A stretch of 64,000 nt of DNA. Origin: Verrucomicrobiota bacterium. Its GTDB lineage: Bacteria; Verrucomicrobiota; Verrucomicrobiia; Methylacidiphilales; UBA1321. The stretch spans positions 1 to 64,000 of the forward strand of contig JABDHJ010000010.1 in NCBI GenBank assembly GCA_013285645.1. The letters are read 5' to 3'. Position numbers and translations under genes: made by a program. The notes under the pieces were generated by a model. The model had not been told where the DNA came from. It worked only from the letters and a program-made list of their open reading frames with translations, and ran no database searches. Shown here piece by piece: positions 44,851-53,590 of the stretch; position 1 is the stretch's first letter, and every line of letters begins with the position of its first letter.

Positions 44851-45624
44851 CTAATGCAGCGATATGTAGATGATGGCTCCCACACAGATAACGGCTACCA
44901 AAACGAAGATGAGGCACCCGCGTGGCCTTCCTCGCGATGCGGCAGGATAGAGTTTTGGATAGAGCCGATATTTCGCTGTTTCCCACGGCTCTGGCACATC
45001 GAAAGATTCGGGGCTTTCGTGAACCCGATCTAGAAGCGTCTTGGCTTCTTCATAATCAATTTTTGACACATCGAACCCATAGTAGTGAAGGCAAGCCAGT
45101 TGCTTCGGCGTGAGAAAGTTGTATGCGTTGCCGCTCGCAAGCAATGCGTCAATTTTATCGTGCGCCGCACCCTTTGTGAGCGTATTCGGCAATCCCCGAG
45201 CACCTAAGCCGTGTAAGAAAGTGATTTGCTTTTCGGTGGCGGGGTCATTTCTCCATGCGTGTATGACAGAGGGCTTGGCCTTTCCTCGCTTCGGTTTGGA
45301 TTCTTTGAGGACGTATGTTACCTCGTCTTTTTTAGGTTTGAGATTCTGCTTTTGCTTTCGTGGTGTAGCAATCGGCAAGGGTGGAAGTGGCGTTGGTATT
45401 GGAGATGCTGGCTGTCTAAGCGGGAGAGGCGGCAATGGCGGTGGCAGAAGCGGCGGAGCATTTAGCGTTGCCACTAGATCATTCAACGGGAGCCATTCGG
45501 TCAATCCGTCGTACCATCCGAAATCACTTGGCAGAAAATAACCACTGGCAAGCCCCTCTTGAATGCCTTCCAAGTAGTAGTCGCCAATTTCTTGTCCGTT
45601 CCGCCCTACGGATATAATGGTCAC
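44851..45624 (-). CDS. GYF_2 protein with Pro-rich linker and C-terminal anchor
   Basis: A 257-aa protein from a GTG start. Residues ~1-50 form a GYF_2-like domain (ISVGRNGQEIGDYYLEG, then GWYDGLTEWLPL). A Pro/Leu-rich stretch and a Lys-rich segment follow. Next is a ~75-residue module with PATEKQITFLHGLGARGLP and LTPKQLACLHYYGFD, a SAP-like repeated pattern seen in varied bacterial proteins. The last helix (GCLIFVLVAVICVGAIIYIS) is a tail anchor. It is divergent from the DUF4238 region. Confidence 0.68.
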   Translation of the reverse strand: MTIISVGRNGQEIGDYYLEGIQEGLASGYFLPSDFGWYDGLTEWLPLNDLVATLNAPPLLPPPLPPLPLRQPASPIPTPLPPLPIATPRKQKQNLKPKKDEVTYVLKESKPKRGKAKPSVIHAWRNDPATEKQITFLHGLGARGLPNTLTKGAAHDKIDALLASGNAYNFLTPKQLACLHYYGFDVSKIDYEEAKTLLDRVHESPESFDVPEPWETAKYRLYPKLYPAASRGRPRGCLIFVLVAVICVGAIIYISLH

Positions 45625-45850
45625 TTTTCAGGGTATTACCACGCGGGGATTGCACGGCAAGAGCGCCTATTTACCATCCGAAGATGGGAACACCACTCCT
45701 AGACATCTTAAGCACAAGGGGCGGTCTTGCGGTATGTGTGGAAAATGGTTTGCTTGTAGGGTGCAGCGCAGAACAACACTAGCATTGTATGGCAAAGAGC
45801 CGATGCAGAGATGGGGAAGACTTTTCGATGCTCTGGAATGCTCGCACAAA

Positions 45851-46645
45851 ATGGGCCTCCGGGTTCGATCTGCGCAGAGCAATATCGTGTCCGGTATCAA
45901 TAATGGAAAACACGGGGTAAACAATAATCACATACTTCCGAGAACATTCGCGAAACGGTTTTACGCGCCCAACACGAGAATATTTGGAAAGGCAGCGGGA
46001 AGCACGGCGCCATGGGAAGCCATGGATACTGACGCAATAAAGTCCCGCAACGCTTTTTACACAGTCACCCAAGTCGATGGAACCGACAAGCTAACCCTAG
46101 AACGATTTTTTCAGAATATCGAAAATCGAGTTCCGTCATGGTTCAAGCCTAGCGGAGTTAGCCCGGCTGATCGCGGTGAACCGGAATACTGGCTCGCTTG
46201 GTTTATCGCTGCGCAATTTCTGCGAACGCCCCTGACCGCAAAAATGGGTAGAGAGAGAAGTCGCCCCCAAATGAGACATTTCCCGGAAGCGGTCTATGTG
46301 CTGGCAAACTTAGCTCAAGCTGAAACAACAGCACGGATGATATTCTCTTGGCATTGGGAATTACGGGCTGTGGGAGTTTATCCGGGAACTGATGAATTGT
46401 TGCTCGGAGAGCATTGTGTCCACAGATACGCGCCGGATGGCAATAGCCATGGGATCATTTTCACGATCTGCCATAATAGAGTGCTGATTTGTAGCCCGGA
46501 ATGGGCCACGCAATGTGTAATAAAAATATGTGGGGACGCGGCGGAAGAGCAAAAGCTGGTTCAGGGCTTAAACAGAGTCACGATCCAATCGAACGAAGAA
46601 GCGAAGGGGTACATTTATCGCTTGAGCCCACCTTCAGTGTCATAA
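45851..46645 (+). CDS. Second, divergent DUF4238 family protein
   Basis: About 264 aa from an ATG at 45851. It lines up with the DUF4238 protein at 16686-17666: NNHILPRTFAKRFY with NHHYVPQFLIRNFT; FYTVTQVDGTDKLTLERFF with its FYAWTKGDGSTDYETIENYF; FIAAQFLRTP with FVAAQLCRTP; LLLGEHCVHRY with LVIGDHPVSLF. The frame is open back to 45617, but those codons look non-coding and would overlap the divergent GYF_2 start. Function is unknown. Confidence 0.7.
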   Translation: MGLRVRSAQSNIVSGINNGKHGVNNNHILPRTFAKRFYAPNTRIFGKAAGSTAPWEAMDTDAIKSRNAFYTVTQVDGTDKLTLERFFQNIENRVPSWFKPSGVSPADRGEPEYWLAWFIAAQFLRTPLTAKMGRERSRPQMRHFPEAVYVLANLAQAETTARMIFSWHWELRAVGVYPGTDELLLGEHCVHRYAPDGNSHGIIFTICHNRVLICSPEWATQCVIKICGDAAEEQKLVQGLNRVTIQSNEEAKGYIYRLSPPSVS

Positions 46646-46651
46646 AAGCCT

Positions 46652-47878
46652 CTAGCTTTGCTCCACCTTGCGTCCGTTGACGAGTAAGAGGGTCGGCTCC
46701 TTGCGGGAGTGGACGACGCGGTGGTAGGGATCAACATCGGGCGCATCCGGCTTGGCTTCATGGGCGAAGGCGACGAGATCGGCGCTGGCTCCGGGTGAAA
46801 TCTGGCCGAGCTTTCCGGCCTGGCCGAGGGCGCGGGCGCCGTTGAGCAGGCACATCTCGAGGACTTCGCGATCGCTCAGGCCGTGGAACTCCTGCACCTC
46901 GCGCATTTCTGAACGCATATCGAGCGAGTTGTTGCTGGCGAGGCTGTCGGTGCCGAGACAGATATTCACGCCGTGCTCGCGCAGCGCTTTCAACGGGAAC
47001 GGGGCATGACCAAAGTAGGTGTGGCACTTGGGGCAATGGACGACCGAAGCACCCGTCCGCGCAACGAGCTCGTAATCGTAATCCTGAAGATAATTGAGAT
47101 GGGCGATGATGCAGGTCTCAGCGATCACGCCGTGCTCGACCAAATGCGACAAGGAGGAGCCCTGCCCGCAATCCGAGTTGTCCCGCCCCAGACCGCCAAG
47201 GAAATCGTGGAGCGCCCCTCGGGCGTGGGAAAACATCTCGTGCTCCTCGACCGATTCGGCAATGTGCGTGGTGGAAAGCATCCCGTACTTTTCACTACAG
47301 GTGCGCGCGAGCCGGTAGAGATCGACGGAAGCCGTATAGGGAGCATGCGGCGAGAGGCCGAAGCCGCCGAGCCAGTCCTTGTGGTGCTCGAAAAAACTCA
47401 TGGCACCGTGGAGCGTTTCCTCCTGGTCCTGTCGGACGCGGACATCGATCAATTCCAGAAACCACCAGGTGCGCAGCGGCGGGACGGGGAGATGAGGCAG
47501 CAATTCCGGGAAAGCCTCGATATTCGCCACCGTCGTAGCACCGCTTTGCTTCAACAATTCAAAACCCTCGGCTATCGAATCAATGTAATCCTCGGTGGTG
47601 AATGAGCGCCGTAGCGCGTTGATGTTCTTGATCCATTCCGTGAAGCTCTGCTTCGGCGCGATGGTGCCCTTGAAGCGGGTGTAATCGAGATGGCAATGGG
47701 CATTGATCAGGCCCGGCAGGAGCGTACAGGCGCCGAGATCGGTGACGGTTTCGCCCGGTTGCGCGGTTAGTTTGGAAGCGGGCCCGACCGCAATAATTTC
47801 CGGTCCTTCCACCCGAACCGCGCCACGCAGGAGCGGGGGAGAAGACACCGGCAGGACAACATCGGCAAGATACAACAT
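46652..47878 (-). CDS. Amidohydrolase, aminofutalosine/adenosine deaminase-like
   Basis: A 408-aa metal-dependent amidohydrolase. LLPGLINAHCHLDYTRFKG holds the first metal His pair, GLSPHAPYTAS and STTHIAESVEEHEMF the further His residues, and CLGTDSLASNNSLDM the catalytic Asp. The sequence resembles the SAH/MTA deaminase and MqnX aminodeoxyfutalosine deaminase group, which feeds the futalosine menaquinone route. Which purine it deaminates cannot be settled here, and no other mqn gene is in the window. It ends 6 bp from the convergent DUF4238 gene. Confidence 0.85.
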   Translation of the reverse strand: MLYLADVVLPVSSPPLLRGAVRVEGPEIIAVGPASKLTAQPGETVTDLGACTLLPGLINAHCHLDYTRFKGTIAPKQSFTEWIKNINALRRSFTTEDYIDSIAEGFELLKQSGATTVANIEAFPELLPHLPVPPLRTWWFLELIDVRVRQDQEETLHGAMSFFEHHKDWLGGFGLSPHAPYTASVDLYRLARTCSEKYGMLSTTHIAESVEEHEMFSHARGALHDFLGGLGRDNSDCGQGSSLSHLVEHGVIAETCIIAHLNYLQDYDYELVARTGASVVHCPKCHTYFGHAPFPLKALREHGVNICLGTDSLASNNSLDMRSEMREVQEFHGLSDREVLEMCLLNGARALGQAGKLGQISPGASADLVAFAHEAKPDAPDVDPYHRVVHSRKEPTLLLVNGRKVEQS

Positions 47879-48174
47879 AAGCCTTCGCTAAAATAGCGAC
47901 TCAAGCATTATCGGCGATAAAAGAATCGATTTATTTTGATCACATTGTTCGCTGATGAAATGGATGATTTTAAACTTCTTTAATTAAATGCTGGTACAGA
48001 AAATGGACTCTCCATTGGCATCGAGTCATGCAGGCAATGGAAGGTATCTGGATTTTCCTTGCTCATCGAACGGGATCATTTAGAAAGTCCGGTAACGCCA
48101 GCAGTAAAAGTAGTTAAGAATAAACCGCTTGCGATGGCAATAATCGAAAATTTGCAACCGATCCATACAATCCG

Positions 48175-48948
48175 ATGATGCTTCACTTAAGAGGACTGGC
48201 GCGCAGGGTCAAGAAACGTCTGCTTGATTTGTTGATCCCCGGCAGAAAAACTACCAGTGAGCTCGATTTCTGGCGGAATGAAATTGCCAATTATCAAAAG
48301 TGGTTTCTTGGGGAATCTAAATTCCACTATAAAACCCGTTGCCCGCAGGAAGACCAGAAAGTCGCCGCTCCCACCCTTAAAGACTCCAGCATCTTAACCT
48401 GGCATAAGCTGCATCAGGAAGTGAAGTATCTTCAAGACTTGGAGCTCGGGACCGATGCCTTCAAGGGGAAACGTGTTTTGGACATCGGCTCTGGCCCGAT
48501 ACCGAGCGCCACGTGTTTCGAAGGTATTCAACTCTACTGTTTGGATCCGTTAATTTCAGATTATGTCAAAGCCGGATTTCCTTTGCACTATTATGACAAC
48601 GTGCATTTTGTTCATGGAACTTCCGAGTGCATGCCATTGTTCGATGGTTTTTTTGACGTGGTGATTGCCGTGAATTCCATAGACCATGTGGATGACATCC
48701 AGCAAACCGCGAAAGAGATTCAGCGAGTGCTTAAGCCCGGCGGCCTCCTCAGAATGCACATTCATTACCATCGGGCCACCGTTACCGAACCCTTAGAACT
48801 CAACGACGCCAAAGTCGCAAATTTGTTTTCCTGGTGCCAGGAGTTTAGAAAAGTTGGATCTTATTCTCAAATGCACAGCGTCGATTTGCCTAGCGATGAA
48901 AAATGTGTTTTGTGGAGTAATTTCCAGGGATTATCCCGAGAAATTTAA
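48175..48948 (+). CDS. Class I SAM-dependent methyltransferase
   Basis: A 257-aa protein with a Rossmann methyltransferase core: GKRVLDIGSGPIPSATCFEG is motif I, CLDPLISDYVKAGFP motif II, and FDVVIAVNSIDHVDDIQQT with VLKPGGLLRMHIHYH motifs IV-VI. The N-terminal ~70 residues are basic and helical. The substrate is unknown; isolated genes of this type often act on sugars or lipids of surface polymers. It is preceded by a 296-bp AT-rich gap. Confidence 0.82.
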   Translation: MMLHLRGLARRVKKRLLDLLIPGRKTTSELDFWRNEIANYQKWFLGESKFHYKTRCPQEDQKVAAPTLKDSSILTWHKLHQEVKYLQDLELGTDAFKGKRVLDIGSGPIPSATCFEGIQLYCLDPLISDYVKAGFPLHYYDNVHFVHGTSECMPLFDGFFDVVIAVNSIDHVDDIQQTAKEIQRVLKPGGLLRMHIHYHRATVTEPLELNDAKVANLFSWCQEFRKVGSYSQMHSVDLPSDEKCVLWSNFQGLSREI

Positions 48949-49102
48949 GTACGTCTCTTATCTTGATGCGGTAGGACCGCTTTCCAAACTTGGCTTCCTC
49001 CTTGCCGGTTTGGGTCATCCGAATTGTCCTATACCCTGAGTACCACTTTGGTTCGTGATTTTCAGCGCACCTCTTTTTTCAAACACGAAAAAAGTTGCGG
49101 CT

Positions 49103-49116
49103 GGCGAGGCCTCGCC
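49103..49116. other. perfect 14-nt palindrome before mpl
   Basis: GGCGAGGCCTCGCC lies 20 bp before the mpl start, preceded by CTTTTTTC-N6-GAAAAAAG. These may be a terminator and an operator in the 188-bp methyltransferase-mpl gap, otherwise empty. Confidence 0.4.
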
Positions 49117-49136
49117 ACAAGGTTATCGGCTAATTC

Positions 49137-50540
49137 ATGGCTTCATCTTCTTCCTCGATTCAGGCGCCGCCGCGCGCGTTTCACTTTCTGGGCATTTGCG
49201 GGACGGCGATGGGGGCGGTCGCGGCCATGTTGCGAGACGAGGGCTACACCGTGACCGGCTCCGACGAAAGCGTCTACCCACCAATGTCGACCTTCCTTGC
49301 GGACAAAGGCATTTCCATCCAAGCCGGTTACAAGCCGGAGAACCTGCCCTCCGACGACGCGATTCTGGTCGTGGGCAATACGATCAAGCGAGGCAATCCG
49401 GAATTGGAAGCGGCCATGGAAGCCAAGCGTTTTTATCTCTCCCTGCCCGAGACGATGAAGACCTATTTCCTGCGCAAGACCCATAATCTGGTCGTCACCG
49501 GCACGCATGGCAAGACGACCACGACCTCGCTCCTGGCCTGGATTTTCGAGCATGCGGGAAAGAAGCCCTCCTATCTCATTGGCGGCCTCCCGAAGAATCT
49601 GCCCCAGGGCTGTGTGAAACAATCCGGCCCCTACTGGATCATCGAGGGCGATGAATACGACACTGCGTTTTTCGATAAGCGGAGCAAATTCATCCATTAC
49701 CTGCCGGAGTTGGTCATCATCAACAACCTCGAGTTCGACCACGCCGATATCTTCGACAACCTGGCCGCAATCCAGAAATCGTTTTCGCATCTGGTGCGGA
49801 TCGTGCCGCGCAACGGCATGGTGCTGGTCAATGCCGACGACGCCAATGCGCTCACGGTGGTGAAAGACAGCCCCGCGCCAATTCTTGAGGTTGGATTTTC
49901 CGAGAACGCCGCCGTTCGTATTCAAAATGTGCGCGTCGAAGGTGAGCATCAGCTTTTCACGCTCATGAACACCGAGTTCACGTTGGCGATGTCGGGAACG
50001 TTCAACGTTCGCAACGCCGCCATGGCGATCGCGGCCGCTCATTTTTACCAGATTCCGCTCCCGGAAATCGTCAAGGCCGTGGCGGCTTTCGAGGGCGTGC
50101 GCCGCCGCCAGGAAATTCGCGGCGAGGTGCGGGGCGTGACGATCATCGACGACTTCGGCCATCATCCCACGGCCATGCGCGAGACCTTGCAGGGCCTTCG
50201 CCATCGCTTTCCGCATCGGCGACTCTGGGCGCTTTTCGAGCCACGGAGCAACACGACCCGCCGCGCAGTTTTCCAGCACGATCTGCCTTCGGCACTGACC
50301 TTGGCCGACGGAGTTTTCGTGGCGCAAGTCGCGGCCCTTGAACAAATTCCGGTGAATGAGCGCCTTCATCCAGAGCAGGTCGTAGCCGATATCAATGCTG
50401 CGGGCGTTCCGGCTTATTATGAACCGGATGCAGATGCCATCGTGGCCAAGCTCAACCCGTTGCTAAAGCCGGGCGATGTGGTGGTGGTATTCAGTAACGG
50501 CGGTTTCGGCGGCATTCACCAGAAGTTGCTGGCATTGTGA
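49137..50540 (+). CDS. mpl: UDP-MurNAc:tripeptide ligase Mpl
   Basis: A 467-aa Mur-ligase-fold enzyme that joins recycled L-Ala-gamma-D-Glu-mDAP to UDP-MurNAc. FHFLGICGTAMGAVAAML begins the UDP-binding domain, VVTGTHGKTTTTSLLAWI is the ATP loop, and VTIIDDFGHHPTAMRETL and LFEPRSNTTRR complete the active site. GICGTAMG rather than GIGGSGM separates Mpl from MurC. It indicates mDAP peptidoglycan and active wall recycling, matching the MurQ fusion at 20296. Confidence 0.95.
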   Translation: MASSSSSIQAPPRAFHFLGICGTAMGAVAAMLRDEGYTVTGSDESVYPPMSTFLADKGISIQAGYKPENLPSDDAILVVGNTIKRGNPELEAAMEAKRFYLSLPETMKTYFLRKTHNLVVTGTHGKTTTTSLLAWIFEHAGKKPSYLIGGLPKNLPQGCVKQSGPYWIIEGDEYDTAFFDKRSKFIHYLPELVIINNLEFDHADIFDNLAAIQKSFSHLVRIVPRNGMVLVNADDANALTVVKDSPAPILEVGFSENAAVRIQNVRVEGEHQLFTLMNTEFTLAMSGTFNVRNAAMAIAAAHFYQIPLPEIVKAVAAFEGVRRRQEIRGEVRGVTIIDDFGHHPTAMRETLQGLRHRFPHRRLWALFEPRSNTTRRAVFQHDLPSALTLADGVFVAQVAALEQIPVNERLHPEQVVADINAAGVPAYYEPDADAIVAKLNPLLKPGDVVVVFSNGGFGGIHQKLLAL

Positions 50541-50653
50541 ATGAAGCATGTACCAACGCGGTCCTGTTTGCCTTGAATGCGGTCGAGCATTACAATCCTG
50601 CAATAAATCAATTAGAAAGAAGCCTTTAGTGGTTCTGAGGGGTCTATAGACGT

Positions 50654-51919
50654 ATGCCAGACAATCGCACCATTAAGTGGGGAGGAATTGCCATCGTCGT
50701 TTTGATCTTTGCCAATGTCGTCTGCCATATTTACTGGAATTGGGGCCTGATCACGGTGAAGGTCCAAGATGCGCCGTTGAATAAGGTCATCAGCAGCATC
50801 GAGTGGCAGGGCTGGGTGAAAATCTACACCAATTTGCCTGCGGATGCCAAAGTCACCATGTATGTGGATCACGTTCCGTTGGCCGAGGCGATGGAGACGC
50901 TTGCCGCAAATGCGGGCGGTCGCCCCAACGGTTCCGACCGGCCGAGAGACGGCGGCGGGCCCAATGGTAATGCTCCTGCCGCTGCCCCAGGCGGCGCGCC
51001 TTCTGATGGTGGATCGAACACAAATGCACCCGGCGGCAATCCTCCCGGCGGACAAGGCTTTGCCGGAGGCGGCCCCGGTGGTGGTGGTGGACCGGGCGGC
51101 GGAAGACCGGGTAGAGGCGGAGGCGGTTTTGGCGGTGGCGGCTTCGGAGGAGGCGCGCAATGGAACCTGGCGTTTTTCGTCGCACCCACATCCGCGCAGG
51201 TGAAGGCGGAGATTCAAGCTTTCCAGTCGGGAACCACCGATGAGGACACGCGAGTTTACACATATCAAACGCCCTTGCAGTTTGTCGTCGGCGATACGGA
51301 CTTGCCCGCGGCTGATCCCCGCTTGCAGGCATGGCCGGGCTACAAAGCGCCGGATCCTTCCGCAGCAGCGGCAACACCCGATGGACAGGCAGCGCCGCCA
51401 CCAGTCGCCACCAATCCGACGATACAGACGTATCTTCAAGCCTTTGCCGAATCATCGAACATCTGGATTATGACGCCGGCGACGTGGTCTTCGGATGTCT
51501 CGACCCCGCCACCGGCCAATCCTTCCATTATCCGCGCGGTGAAGAACTTTATCAGTGGTACGCACGGTTCCGTGACGCAGGCGATTGTCTTGCGGGTGGG
51601 ACGCGGCGCCCGAGGCGGCGGAGATGGTAATCGCGGTGGTGGATTTGGGGGCGACATGGAGGCGATGCAGGACCGGATACGCAACGCCATCAACGGCCTG
51701 CCGGAAGACTCCCGTTCCGAGGCTCTCGACCAACTCAACCAGGAAGTTCAATTTTATCAGACCGTCAAAGCGGCTCCCGCGGATCAACAACCGCAGATGA
51801 TTCGCGACCACATCATGACGAAGATGGTCAACAACGGCCCGGGACGGCAATCCCCTGAAAAGCGGGCGGCGCGTGAAGCACGTGCAGTGGCAGCGCGTGA
51901 GGCAGCCAGAGGTAAATAA
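50654..51919 (+). CDS. Membrane-anchored STN-like, Gly-rich protein
   Basis: A 421-aa protein. One N-terminal helix (GGIAIVVLIFANVVCHIYW) is followed by VKVQDAPLNKVISSIEWQGW and VTMYVDHVPLAEAMETL, the pattern of secretin/TonB short N-terminal (STN) domains. A ~90-residue Gly/Pro/Asn-rich linker and a further mixed domain follow, then a basic helical tail. STN domains occur in secretins and secretion partners. Its stop overlaps the next pseudopilin start (TAATG), so it may work with that pseudopilin in secretion. Confidence 0.68.
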   Translation: MPDNRTIKWGGIAIVVLIFANVVCHIYWNWGLITVKVQDAPLNKVISSIEWQGWVKIYTNLPADAKVTMYVDHVPLAEAMETLAANAGGRPNGSDRPRDGGGPNGNAPAAAPGGAPSDGGSNTNAPGGNPPGGQGFAGGGPGGGGGPGGGRPGRGGGGFGGGGFGGGAQWNLAFFVAPTSAQVKAEIQAFQSGTTDEDTRVYTYQTPLQFVVGDTDLPAADPRLQAWPGYKAPDPSAAAATPDGQAAPPPVATNPTIQTYLQAFAESSNIWIMTPATWSSDVSTPPPANPSIIRAVKNFISGTHGSVTQAIVLRVGRGARGGGDGNRGGGFGGDMEAMQDRIRNAINGLPEDSRSEALDQLNQEVQFYQTVKAAPADQQPQMIRDHIMTKMVNNGPGRQSPEKRAAREARAVAAREAARGK

Positions 51920-52479
51920 TGAAAAAACCGTCTTTGCGGAAACGCAGTCTTTCTTCCTTCACGTTGGTTGAACTCCTGGTGGTGATGGCCATCATTGCGC
52001 TCCTGGTCGGGATATCTCAACCCGCCTTCCAGGGGGCCATCAACACGGCGCGAAGTATCAAGTGCGCGGCGAATCTTCGTTCAATCGGGATGGCCGTGAC
52101 CACTTACGCAACGGACAATAATAATACGTTGCCGCAAATTGACCAGGCGGCCCTCCCGATTTATACGCCAACGGCGCAGGGCCTGGTCGGTGCGCTCGGC
52201 CCCTATGGCATTACCTCCAATGTCATCTTGTGCCCGACCGACGTAGCGCAGGGAAGCGCCGCCGCTTGTAATAATGCCTCTTATCCTAATCCAGGTTCCA
52301 GTTACGAATGGGACCCGGTCTTCGACAACGAAGTCGTTAATGCGCCTACTGTCTACATCACCCCGACCATTAAACGCATGGTCACCCCAAGCCATGTGCG
52401 CCTGGCAATGGATTTCAACCGGCTCCATCATGGAAAATCCAACGTTGTCTATTTGGATGGCCATGTCTCCCAGCATTGA
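51919..52479 (+). CDS. Type II secretion-like pseudopilin
   Basis: A 186-aa protein with a prepilin signal SSFTLVELLVVMAIIALLVG at about residues 12-31, including the +5 Glu. The mature domain has the Verrucomicrobia/Planctomycetes-type pseudopilin layout with IKCAANLRSIGMAVTTYATD and a C-terminal SNVVYLDGHVSQH, as in DUF1559/GspG-like proteins that place a GH or DGHV motif near the end. It is translationally coupled (TAATG) to the STN-like gene. Confidence 0.85.
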   Translation: MKKPSLRKRSLSSFTLVELLVVMAIIALLVGISQPAFQGAINTARSIKCAANLRSIGMAVTTYATDNNNTLPQIDQAALPIYTPTAQGLVGALGPYGITSNVILCPTDVAQGSAAACNNASYPNPGSSYEWDPVFDNEVVNAPTVYITPTIKRMVTPSHVRLAMDFNRLHHGKSNVVYLDGHVSQH

Positions 52480-52529
52480 GCGGCCACCCAGAGGTTGTCT
52501 CATCAGGTCGCTACGGTTAAGGTCATGAG

Positions 52530-53195
52530 ATGTCCGAGCACCCCGTCCCGCTCCATGTTTTAATTTCCGGCGGAGAAGGCGGCTTGGCGCGCGCATTGCA
52601 GAAGGAATTTCCGGGCGACGCGGTGCTCGCGCCGGGACGCAAGGCGATGGATGTCCGCGATGAGGCGCAAATCGAGGCTTACTTTTCGCAACTGGAGCGG
52701 CTCGATGTGCTGATCGCCAATGCGGGGCTGACGCGAGATGGCGCGGTGACGGGACTGTCCGTGGAAGATTTTGATACCGTCGTGGACACCAATCTGCGCG
52801 GGACTTTTCTTTGCGCGCGCGCAGCGCTGAAATTGATGATCAAACAGCGCAGCGGACATATCCTTTTTATCGGGTCCCGGGCAGCGAAGTATGGCACGCG
52901 GGGCCAAAGCGCGTATGCGGCGGCAAAGGCGGGGCTCGTCGGACTGGCGCAAAGTCTCGCGCGCGAATACGGCCCGCGCAATATCCGCTGCAATGTGGTG
53001 CTGCCCGGTTTTCTGGAAACGCCGATGACGGCATCCCTTTCCGCCGAACGGCGCGAAGCCGTGCGCGGAGAACATGCGCTGGGGCGATTCAACACGGCTG
53101 AAAATGCAGCGCATTTCATCGCCGTCCTCGCCCGACTCGACCACGTATCCGGTCAGGTTTTCACGCTCGATTCAAGGATTGATCGATGGACATGA
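52530..53195 (+). CDS. SDR family oxidoreductase, FabG-like
   Basis: A 221-aa short-chain dehydrogenase. The cofactor loop is altered (ISGGEGGLARALQ rather than TGxxxGIG). The catalytic Ser lies in HILFIGSRAA and the Tyr-x3-Lys in SAYAAAKAG; NAGLTRDG and NVVLPGFLETPM also match. It resembles 3-oxoacyl-ACP reductases. It lies before bioF, separated by 395 bp, so a role in making the pimeloyl precursor is conceivable but unproven. Confidence 0.85.
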   Translation: MSEHPVPLHVLISGGEGGLARALQKEFPGDAVLAPGRKAMDVRDEAQIEAYFSQLERLDVLIANAGLTRDGAVTGLSVEDFDTVVDTNLRGTFLCARAALKLMIKQRSGHILFIGSRAAKYGTRGQSAYAAAKAGLVGLAQSLAREYGPRNIRCNVVLPGFLETPMTASLSAERREAVRGEHALGRFNTAENAAHFIAVLARLDHVSGQVFTLDSRIDRWT

Positions 53196-53350
53196 AGCCC
53201 TCACCCTGTAGCAACTGTATCCAGTAGGGGGAGGCTTGAGTTTCTCGCCTTCGGCATCCGTCGCAGGCCCTTGCGATGGTTGGCCCATGGAAAGAAAAAG
53301 GCGCCGTCGTTTGGAAACGAGGGAACTCTCCAGCCTCTCCCTGCCTCCTT

Positions 53351-53543
53351 CATGTATTTCATGTCTTCATGTTTTCCTGTTAAATCTTTCCTTAGTAAAA
53401 AGCGGACTTTCGCCTCAACCTTATGGATCGATGGGAACGCACCCGCCGTTACTTGCGCCAAGCCTGTTTCTTCACCTCAACTCGAATGGCTCTGGAAGTT
53501 CGGCCATTTTTTAACAGGAAAACATGAAGACATGAAATACATG
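53351..53543. repeat. 34-bp perfect inverted repeat pair in 395-bp gene-free gap
   Basis: The arm at 53351-53384 (catgtatttcatgtcttcat continuing gttttcctgttaaa) is the exact reverse complement of 53510-53543. The 125-bp centre has no convincing gene. The arms are AT-rich against a GC-rich background, resembling a small non-coding mobile element or long hairpin RNA. The rest of 53196-53590 shows nothing clear. Confidence 0.88.
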
Positions 53544-53590
53544 AAAAAATCAAGAAAACAGAAATCCCTCATTCCCAAGCTCCATTAAAA

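Noticed and set aside
45617..45850. N-terminal extension of the second DUF4238 gene with Cys residues.
   Set aside because: It overlaps the divergent GYF_2 start, has no family similarity and poor coding character; the family homology begins after 45851.
51000..51160. Gly-rich repeated DNA in the STN-like gene.
   Set aside because: In-frame low-complexity coding sequence, not a separate element.
53236..53588. Short plus-strand frames in the SDR-bioF gap.
   Set aside because: They run through the inverted repeat, lack a recognisable domain and overlap each other.
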